Below, in pieces: positions 13,502 through 15,753 of a DNA stretch of 15,753 nucleotides. The DNA is from Paracoccus sp. (in: a-proteobacteria). GTDB lineage: Bacteria; Pseudomonadota; Alphaproteobacteria; Rhodobacterales; Rhodobacteraceae. Under the pieces are notes generated by a model. The model searched no databases, was not told the origin of the DNA, and saw only the letters and a program-made list of their open reading frames with translations. The stretch lies in contig JAGPGI010000015.1 in assembly GCA_018056045.1 (NCBI GenBank), positions 1 through 15,753 of the forward strand, written 5' to 3'. Both the position numbers and the translations under genes were made by a program. The stretch's first letter is position 1. Each line of letters opens with the position of its first letter.

Positions 13502-14929
13502 ATGTGGACCGATATGCTTGCCTTTGCCCATTACGCCGCCGCGCTGGCTGTCAGCGTGCGGGTGCTGCTGCGCCCGCGGCTGGAGCCGACGGTGCGGCTG
13601 TCATGGATTCTGGTCATCGAACTGGTGCCCTTGGTGGGCATTCTGGCCTATATCCTGTTTGGCGAGATCCGGCTGCGCAGCGCCGAGGTCTCGACCATGG
13701 CCAGCGTGCGCCGTTTCCTGTCGGGCCTGTGGCAACCCAGCCCCGAGCGGCTGCGCGCGCCCCCGGTCTTTGCCGCGCCGATCATCGCCGCGAATCAGGC
13801 CATCGGCGGGTTCGAGGCGGTGGCCGGCAACCGCGCCGCGCTGCTCGCCGAGGATGACAGCGCCATCGCCGATCTGGTCGCCGCCATGGATCAGGCGCGC
13901 ATCCATGTGCATGTGCTGTTCTATATCTGGCTGGATGATGTCTCGGGCCGGTCGGTGGCCGAGGCGGCGATCCGCGCCGCCGGGCGCGGCGTCAAGGTGC
14001 GCGCGGTGATCGACGCCTTTGGATCGCGTGCCTTCGGCCGTTCGGAGGCATGGGCGCGGATGAAGGCCGCCGGCTGCGAATGCGTCGAGGCTCTGCCCCT
14101 GGGCATGCCGGTCATCGGGCTGCTGTTTCAGCGCATGGACCTGCGCAACCACCGCAAGATCGTGGTCATCGACCATGAGATCGGTTTTACCGGCAGTCGT
14201 AACTGCTCGGACATGGCCTTCGCGATCAAGCCGCGCTTCGCGCCCTGGATCGACGTGTTCCTGCGCATCGAAGGGCCGGTCGTGCGGCAGATGCAGGCGG
14301 TCTTCCTGCAGGACTGGATGAGCTATACCGGCGAGGACCTGGGCGACACCTTGCGCATGGCGCCGCCGGTCGCCGCGCCGGGCGAGATCGCGCAGGTCGT
14401 GGCCACCGGGCCAGACAACCGCCAAGGCTCGCTGTCGGATTCGATGACCACGATGATCTATGCCGCGCGTAGCCGGCTGACCATCACCACGCCCTATTAC
14501 GTGCCCGGCAGCGCGCTGGATTCGGCGATCCGCACCGCCGCGCGCAGCGGCATCGACGTGACCATGATCCTGCCGGCCCGCAACGATTCCCTGGTCGTGC
14601 AGGCGACGTCCGAGGGCTTCTATTACGGGCTGGTCGCGGCGGGGGTAAAGCTGATGCTGTTTCCCGGCGGGCTCTTGCATGCCAAGATCATCACCGTGGA
14701 TGGCTGTATGGCCATGCTGGGCAGCGCCAACATGGACCGGCGCAGCTTTGAGCTGAACTATGAAATGAACATGCTGTTTCTGGGCGGCGATCTGACCGAG
14801 GCGCTGGACCAGCGCCAGCAGACCTATATCGACCGCGCCCATCCCGTCGATCTTGAGGAAATCCGCGACTGGTCGCTGTGGCGGCGGCTGCGCAACAACC
14901 TTCTGGCGCTGGCCGCGCCGATCCTGTGA
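13502..14929 (+). CDS. cls: Cardiolipin synthase (phospholipase D family)
   Basis: This 475-residue membrane-associated enzyme makes cardiolipin by phosphatidyl transfer, usually from two phosphatidylglycerols. The N-terminus has two short hydrophobic segments (about 6-23 and 34-54) followed by LRSAEVSTM, as in bacterial Cls. Both HKD catalytic motifs are intact: H217, K219 and D224 in NHRKIVVIDHEIGFTGSRN, and H393, K395 and D400 in HAKIITVDGCMAMLGSANMD, followed by RRSFELNYEMN. The ATG at 13502 has only a GGGG-rich site about 11 bp upstream; an ATG at 13514 is an alternative start. It is divergent from accD, and phhB follows after 10 bp, probably on the same transcript. The gene name cls is used generically because A/B/C subtypes cannot be separated here. 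Confidence 0.92.
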   Translation: MWTDMLAFAHYAAALAVSVRVLLRPRLEPTVRLSWILVIELVPLVGILAYILFGEIRLRSAEVSTMASVRRFLSGLWQPSPERLRAPPVFAAPIIAANQAIGGFEAVAGNRAALLAEDDSAIADLVAAMDQARIHVHVLFYIWLDDVSGRSVAEAAIRAAGRGVKVRAVIDAFGSRAFGRSEAWARMKAAGCECVEALPLGMPVIGLLFQRMDLRNHRKIVVIDHEIGFTGSRNCSDMAFAIKPRFAPWIDVFLRIEGPVVRQMQAVFLQDWMSYTGEDLGDTLRMAPPVAAPGEIAQVVATGPDNRQGSLSDSMTTMIYAARSRLTITTPYYVPGSALDSAIRTAARSGIDVTMILPARNDSLVVQATSEGFYYGLVAAGVKLMLFPGGLLHAKIITVDGCMAMLGSANMDRRSFELNYEMNMLFLGGDLTEALDQRQQTYIDRAHPVDLEEIRDWSLWRRLRNNLLALAAPIL

Positions 14930-14939
14930 GGGGGGCAAG

Positions 14940-15263
14940 ATGACCGATCTGGCTGCGGGAACGACTGTCGACGGCGCTTCGGCGCTGGATCCGACGGAAC
15001 TGGCCGCGCATCTGGCGGCCCTGCCGGGCTGGGCGCTGGCGGCGGATGGCCGCGCGATCAGCCGCGAATGGCGCTTCAAGACATTCCGTCGCGCCGCGCA
15101 ACTGGCCAATCTTGCCGCATGGCAGGCCGAGGCCGCGAACCACCATCCCGACATCGCTTTCGGCTGGGGTTTTGCCCGCGTCACCTTCTCGACCCATTCG
15201 GCGGGGGGCGTGACCATGAACGACCTGATCATGGCGGCGCGGCTGAACCGGCTGGCGGATTAA
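14940..15263 (+). CDS. phhB: 4a-hydroxytetrahydrobiopterin dehydratase (pterin-4a-carbinolamine dehydratase)
   Basis: This 107-residue protein is of normal size for the PCD/DCoH family, which dehydrates 4a-hydroxytetrahydropterin made by aromatic amino acid hydroxylases. The signature is complete: E64, H68, H69 and P70 in EAANHHPDI, the aromatic FGWGF stretch, H86 and D95 (VTMNDL). The ATG at 14940 follows the ribosome binding site GAGGGGGG at 14928-14935. The frame is open further upstream into cls but without family similarity. No phenylalanine hydroxylase gene is visible, so the partner, if any, is elsewhere. Confidence 0.92.
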   Translation: MTDLAAGTTVDGASALDPTELAAHLAALPGWALAADGRAISREWRFKTFRRAAQLANLAAWQAEAANHHPDIAFGWGFARVTFSTHSAGGVTMNDLIMAARLNRLAD

Positions 15264-15264
15264 G

Positions 15265-15279
15265 GGCAGAATTGCTGCC
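15265..15279 (+). terminator. Small hairpin after phhB
   Basis: GGCAG at 15265-15269 and CTGCC at 15275-15279 form a 5-bp stem with an AATTG loop, two bases after the phhB stop codon. ATATTC follows. It is weak as a terminator. Confidence 0.3.
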
Positions 15280-15302
15280 ATATTCACAAGGGCTTTCAAC
15301 GC

Positions 15303-15327
15303 CCCGCCCTCTTGCCCCTCGGGCGGG
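15303..15327 (+). promoter_or_regulatory. GC-rich stem-loop in the ilvD leader
   Basis: CCCGCCC at 15303-15309 pairs with GGGCGGG at 15321-15327 around an 11-nt loop, 36 bp before the ilvD ATG. No T run follows and no run of branched-chain amino acid codons is seen, so a classical ilv attenuator is not supported. No clear promoter was found in 15264-15363. Confidence 0.25.
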
Positions 15328-15363
15328 CTGGGCCTATCCAAGTCGCAGCCAGAGGGATACGCC

Positions 15364-15753
15364 ATGAAAAACACCCGCTTCAACAAGTCGCAACTTCCCA
15401 GCCGCCACGTCACCGAAGGACCGGCGCGCGCCCCGCATCGCAGCTATTTCTACGCGATGGGCATTTCCGAGGAAGAGATCCACTCCCCCTGGGTGGGCGT
15501 GGCGACCTGCTGGAACGAGGCCGCGCCCTGCAATATCGCGCTGGCCCGTCAGGCGCAGTCGGTCAAGCAGGGTGTGAAAAAGGGCGGCGGCTGTCCGCGC
15601 GAATTCACCACCATCACCGTGACCGACGGTGTCGCCATGGGCCATGAGGGGATGCGTTCCTCGCTCGCCTCGCGCGACTGGATCGCCGACACGGTGGAAC
15701 TGACCATGCGCGGGCATTGCTATGACGCGCTGGTGGGGCTTGCGGGCTGCGAC
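15364..15753 (+). CDS. ilvD: Dihydroxy-acid dehydratase (5' part, runs off the window)
   Basis: The visible 130 residues are the N-terminus of IlvD/Edd-family dihydroxy-acid dehydratase, which converts 2,3-dihydroxy-isovalerate and its methylvalerate analogue to 2-keto acids in valine, leucine and isoleucine synthesis. Diagnostic stretches are HVTEGPARAPHRSYFYAMG at about 15-33, VGVATCWNEAAPCNIAL around 44-60 and TVTDGVAMGHEGMRSSL. C56 (APCN) and C129 (the final GCD) match two of the three Fe-S cluster cysteines of the family. The ATG at 15364 has AGAGGGA 6 bp upstream. The frame is open to the last base, so this is a truncation by the window and not a broken gene. Confidence 0.95.
   Translation, partial: MKNTRFNKSQLPSRHVTEGPARAPHRSYFYAMGISEEEIHSPWVGVATCWNEAAPCNIALARQAQSVKQGVKKGGGCPREFTTITVTDGVAMGHEGMRSSLASRDWIADTVELTMRGHCYDALVGLAGCD

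Noticed and set aside
13601..15232. Long open frame antisense to cls and phhB
   Set aside because: Low-complexity translation with no motif; both opposite-strand genes have complete catalytic signatures.
15303..15327. Classical ilv attenuator upstream of ilvD
   Set aside because: No leader peptide rich in Ile, Leu or Val codons and no T run after the stem.

Overview
The window is high-GC DNA with tightly packed genes. It reads as an alphaproteobacterial chromosome, most likely Rhodobacteraceae and Paracoccus-like. This rests on protein flavour (the accD-folC pair, the DUF6778-type lipoprotein, the Hint_2 protein, the form of IlvD) and not on a database search. Most of the window is housekeeping DNA with one small accessory island. 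No rRNA, tRNA, CRISPR array, transposase or integrase was seen.

Layout. (1) 14-1550: queD-queE-queF, overlapping or closely spaced genes for making preQ0 and reducing it to preQ1 for queuosine in tRNA; the operon probably starts upstream of the window. (2) 1557-2951, minus strand: a polytopic membrane protein of unknown substrate, convergent with queF. (3) 3182-6544: three translationally coupled genes resembling phage or gene-transfer-agent surface proteins (a small beta-sandwich protein, a protein with three Ig-like repeats and a lectin-like C-terminus, and an SGNH-type esterase), closed by a strong terminator. No other phage genes accompany them. (4) 6680-7993: an MFS transporter of the NiaP/SV2 type with its own ribosome binding site and terminator. 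(5) 8072-8884: a promoter, a structured leader of about 170 nt, and a lipoprotein gene broken by an in-frame TAA at codon 27. (6) 8957-10069: zapE, the AFG1-type divisome ATPase, convergent with (7) 10077-11000, a Hint-domain protein carrying one canonical EF-hand loop. (8) 13413-11154, minus strand: accD-folC with a good sigma70-like promoter. (9) 13502-15263: a two-HKD cardiolipin synthase followed closely by a pterin-4a-carbinolamine dehydratase. (10) 15364 to the end: the 5' part of ilvD.

The genes do not form one pathway. Tetrahydropterin or folate chemistry recurs (queD, folC, phhB), and accD and cls both serve membrane lipid synthesis. The most unusual part is the three-gene spike-like cassette at 3182-6544. 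An isolated operon of virion-surface-type proteins fits either a satellite locus of a gene transfer agent (as the unlinked head-spike genes of Rhodobacter capsulatus do) or a remnant of a prophage. The other points worth a second look are the nonsense codon in the lipoprotein gene and the EF-hand plus Hint architecture.
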